Shown: piece by piece, positions 14,583-16,908 of the stretch
How the letters are laid out: each line of letters opens with the position of its first letter
Numbering within the stretch: the stretch's first letter is position 1
DNA from: Planctomycetales bacterium
GTDB lineage: Bacteria > 4484-113 > JAFGCY01
NCBI GenBank assembly: GCA_024645305.1
Contig: JAHEFU010000036.1
Coordinates: forward strand, 1 to 16,908
Direction of reading: 5' to 3'
DNA: 16,908 nucleotides
Notes under the pieces: model-generated
Database searches by the model: none
Told to the model about the DNA's origin: nothing
What the model saw: only the letters and a program-made list of their open reading frames with translations
Position numbers and translations under genes: made by a program

Positions 14583-16634
14583 TTACTTGAGGAGGAACAG
14601 GGCTTCACAGTCCTGGGGCAGCTGCTCCCAGCGCAGGACTTCCTTCACCAGCTCCGCGCTGCCCAGCTGATCCAGGGGGATGTAGCGCCCGTCCGCCAGC
14701 AGGCTCAGTCCGGGCAACAGTGCACCGCCATCCGTGTAGGCAGTTTCCTCGGCGATCAGGCGCTCCAGCACATACTCCAGCTCCCCCGCTGCGGCTGCTG
14801 CATGACGCCGGCAGCTGCCCTGCCACAGGGATCTGCCGCTGGGGCTCAGGGCAATCGCCGGCTGCGCAACTCCCCGTGCGCCCTGCCCCATGTGGAAACT
14901 GGCTCCCGCGGACTGCCACAGCAAGCTGGCCGGGCTGCCCAGCAATTCAGTGGCGCGCACGGAAAGCTCCGTTTCGCTCAGCTGGCCACTATCCTGCTCA
15001 TAGGGCCGGTTTCCCCGCCCCGTGACAGTCAGCACCTGGCGCTGTGAATCGTATTCATACTCCGTGGAAACACGCTCGGCACCCTGCCGGGCCAGACGCT
15101 CCTCAACTTCGCGGGTCAGCTCTTCAATATCCCCACTCCGCGGTTCAGCCGTACTGCGACTGAGACTTACACAGGTCACGGCCAGGGCAGCCCCGACCGC
15201 ACTGATCACGGGATGGTCCGCGATCAGCTCAGCGGGCATATCCAGTTCAGCGGCCAGGCTATCCAGCAGCACAGGCGCCCCGCCGCCGCCGCCAACCAGG
15301 GCCAGCGTTGCAGCCTGGGCTTCATGGGTCCGGATCAGTTCGTGGATTGGACGGCACAGCTGCCTGATGGAATGCCGGAAGGCATTCCGGGCAGTCTGCT
15401 CCATGGGCTGCAGGGCGAAATGCAGGGCTTTCCGTTGAACGGCATCCAGTTCCATTCCCAGCTGTCTGAGCAGACTGTCAGGATTGTCACCGCCCCTGGA
15501 GACCGCGTCAGCCAGCATCCAGTCCGTAGCCGTGACTGCCGCGAGCTGTCCGTCATCAAGCTCAAGCGCTATATAGGCGTGTCCGTGGTTATCCTTCCAC
15601 TCCGTGGAGCCGCTGATCTGCCGGCCCTGCTGCAGGGCCTGGAAGACATAGGGCAGCCCGGCGATATGAGCACTGCGCGGTCCGAACTGCCGGCCCTGGG
15701 CATCCAGCATGCTTCCTCCACCCAGGGCTACGGTGCGCAGATCAAGAGCGGGGACAAGCAGGCGATTGCCGCCCACCGTGGCATTGCGATGCCGCACGCG
15801 GCCAGCCTGCACAAGCGTAATGTCCGTGGAGGTGCCACCGACTTCAATGAACACCAGCTCGCTGCGGCCACTGCGATGCAGGGCGGCACTGGCCCCGGCG
15901 GCAGGGCCGGAGAGAATGGAAAGGATAGGCTGGCTGCGCATTTCCGCAATGTCCATCGCTCCGCCATCACTGCGCACCACCTGCAGTGGCGCGCCGGGCA
16001 ACAGTTCCTGCACGACGCTGTCCGTGTAATTCGCCGTTTCCAGCATCCGCGGCAGCATGGCGGCATTGATGCCTGCGGTGCGGGCCCGGGCATTGATCCC
16101 CAGCACCTGTGTGATATCGCCGGCCAGTACGCAGCGCTCGGGATCCAGCTTCAGCCTGTCGCGGATCTCTGACTCCCGCAGGGCCTGTCCGCCTGCCAGG
16201 GGCTGGATCAGCGCAGTCGGTATATCCCGGTCCAGTTCGTAATGGTCTGAATCTTTTTCCTCGGTCTGCACCATGGTCTGACTAAGGACCACGCCATTTC
16301 CTGCGCCGATGGGGATCCGCCTGTCACGCAGGGCCCAGCCCAGCAGCAGGCCTTCCCCCGGGGGTACGCAAACTACGCGGTTAATGGGAGAAACGTCCCC
16401 TTCCAGCAGGGCGTTGGTGGCCTGGGTGGTGGAATGCGCCACCAGTTCAATTTCCACGGGATCCAGTCCCTCCACCAGTTCCCGCAGGACCCGGCGGATG
16501 CCTTCGGCCACGCCCATCTCGGCGGAATGCGTGGTGGGCGTGACACTGCGGCGCAGCACTTCGCCCGGCGGGCGCAGCAGCACTCCGTGGGTAAAGGTTC
16601 CGCCGACGTCTATTCCGATGCGCAGTCCGGGCAC
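14583..16634 (-). CDS. HyuA-type hydantoinase/oxoprolinase family protein
   Basis: The family (N-methylhydantoinase A, 5-oxoprolinase and acetophenone/acetone carboxylase subunits) uses an actin-like ATPase fold for ATP-dependent hydrolysis or carboxylation. The 683 residues match HyuA-size proteins: phosphate loop IGIDVGGTFT at about 6-15, HSTTQATNALLEGD, VRSDGGAMDIAEMRSQP, LSGPAAGASAA, the second loop EVGGTSTDITLV, and near the end of the core LVGGGGGAPVLLDSLA and VISAVGAALAV. The usual Asp after GGTFT is His16 here, so catalysis may be altered. The usual partner HyuB is absent on both visible sides. GTG at 16634 was chosen because a perfect TATAAT ends 6 nt upstream and the conserved domain begins at once; the frame stays open to a TTG at 16706. 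Substrate is unknown. Confidence 0.88.
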   Translation of the reverse strand: MPGLRIGIDVGGTFTHGVLLRPPGEVLRRSVTPTTHSAEMGVAEGIRRVLRELVEGLDPVEIELVAHSTTQATNALLEGDVSPINRVVCVPPGEGLLLGWALRDRRIPIGAGNGVVLSQTMVQTEEKDSDHYELDRDIPTALIQPLAGGQALRESEIRDRLKLDPERCVLAGDITQVLGINARARTAGINAAMLPRMLETANYTDSVVQELLPGAPLQVVRSDGGAMDIAEMRSQPILSILSGPAAGASAALHRSGRSELVFIEVGGTSTDITLVQAGRVRHRNATVGGNRLLVPALDLRTVALGGGSMLDAQGRQFGPRSAHIAGLPYVFQALQQGRQISGSTEWKDNHGHAYIALELDDGQLAAVTATDWMLADAVSRGGDNPDSLLRQLGMELDAVQRKALHFALQPMEQTARNAFRHSIRQLCRPIHELIRTHEAQAATLALVGGGGGAPVLLDSLAAELDMPAELIADHPVISAVGAALAVTCVSLSRSTAEPRSGDIEELTREVEERLARQGAERVSTEYEYDSQRQVLTVTGRGNRPYEQDSGQLSETELSVRATELLGSPASLLWQSAGASFHMGQGARGVAQPAIALSPSGRSLWQGSCRRHAAAAAGELEYVLERLIAEETAYTDGGALLPGLSLLADGRYIPLDQLGSAELVKEVLRWEQLPQDCEALFLLK

Positions 16635-16640
16635 CTGTGG

Positions 16641-16646
16641 ATTATA
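16641..16646 (-). promoter_or_regulatory. -10 box for leaderless hyuA-like gene
   Basis: Perfect TATAAT on the minus strand (16646-16641), in GC-rich surroundings, 6 nt before GTG at 16634. There is no Shine-Dalgarno sequence and no good -35 box. Confidence 0.6.
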
Positions 16647-16753
16647 GGCCAGACCCGGCCCGACGGCCGAAACGGACAGACCGATACCTGGTTGCCGATT
16701 ATGCAAATGGCATGCAGGCGCAGCTTTCCCTGCAGCTCCGGTCTTATTGAAAG

Positions 16754-16769
16754 CGTTCCACGTGAAACA
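16754..16769. promoter_or_regulatory. parS-type ParB binding site (left)
   Basis: CGTTCCACGTGAAACA matches the widely conserved parS TGTTTCACGTGAAACA at 14 of 16 positions; the central CACGTGAAAC is intact. ParB/Spo0J loads at such sites near the replication origin and spreads along the DNA. Confidence 0.75.
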
Positions 16770-16799
16770 TTGTTCTCTCGTTATGCCCCTGTTGCATTA

Positions 16800-16815
16800 C
16801 GTTTCACGTGAAACA
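16800..16815. promoter_or_regulatory. parS-type ParB binding site (right)
   Basis: CGTTTCACGTGAAACA matches the parS consensus at 15 of 16 positions, with the full 14-bp palindrome GTTTCACGTGAAAC (16801-16814). It lies 46 bp from the left site, in the intergenic region upstream of the hyuA-like gene. ParA and ParB genes are not in the window. Confidence 0.88.
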
Positions 16816-16908
16816 TAGTCCTGAATTCCTGCAACCGGCTGAACTTTTCCTGTGTGGGGTCTGCCCTGCTAGGAACTCGAGCGCTTTTGGGCAATGCACT
16901 GCCAGGCC
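16816..16908. other. Window-edge stretch with no firm gene
   Basis: Nothing certain is seen. A minus-strand frame enters from the edge and stops at TAG 16871-16869 after 13 codons (ending AQKRSSS); it could be the C-terminus of a gene beyond the window, but is too short to judge. No promoter or terminator stands out. Confidence 0.2.

Noticed and set aside
16635..16706. Extension of the hyuA-like protein to TTG at 16706
   Set aside because: The added residues precede the conserved domain, have no family pattern, and contain the TATAAT box that ends 6 nt before GTG 16634.

Overview
The window reads as chromosomal DNA of an unplaced, moderately GC-rich (about 60%) bacterium. No rRNA or tRNA is visible. 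A GroES-GroEL operon, a bacterial-type tRNA-guanine transglycosylase and dense short-gap operons show it is bacterial. Several envelope proteins carry Sec or lipoprotein signals. DUF3084 and DUF4349 proteins, and many hypothetical proteins, suggest a deep or poorly sampled lineage rather than a model phylum; the phylum cannot be fixed from this sequence. Two parS-type ParB sites at the right end suggest the segment lies in the origin-proximal part of the chromosome.

Layout. Positions 1-1254 and 1321-1626 (minus) are groEL (3' part cut by the window edge) and groES, driven by a clear sigma-70 promoter with a CIRCE/HrcA-like operator just downstream of the predicted transcription start. Divergent from it on the plus strand are tgt (2023-3183) and two small membrane-anchored proteins that share a C-terminal motif. 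These converge, with interlocked stop codons, on a minus-strand group: a RimK-like ATP-grasp ligase, a 745-residue secreted protein with duplicated sugar-hydrolase/LamG-like domains around a long disordered linker, a small DUF721/DciA-like protein, and a DUF4349 membrane protein.

The 822-bp gap at 8913-9734 is the most unusual stretch. It holds a set of mutually exclusive stems ending in a plus-strand Rho-independent terminator, then three 83-bp tandem units whose stems covary, then four 62-bp tandem units. An ABC-2-like permease (9735-10922, plus) follows. It converges on a minus operon made of a helical-repeat lipoprotein, a DUF3084 coiled-coil membrane protein and a secreted unknown. A stand-alone HyuA-type (hydantoinase/oxoprolinase) protein and the two parS sites end the window.

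Cross-cutting theme: four genes that head transcription units (tgt, the permease, the lipoprotein and hyuA-like) lack a ribosome binding site. Each has a -10-like hexamer exactly 6 nt before its start codon, the signature of leaderless transcripts. Genes inside operons, and the groES-groEL operon, instead use Shine-Dalgarno sites or overlapping starts.
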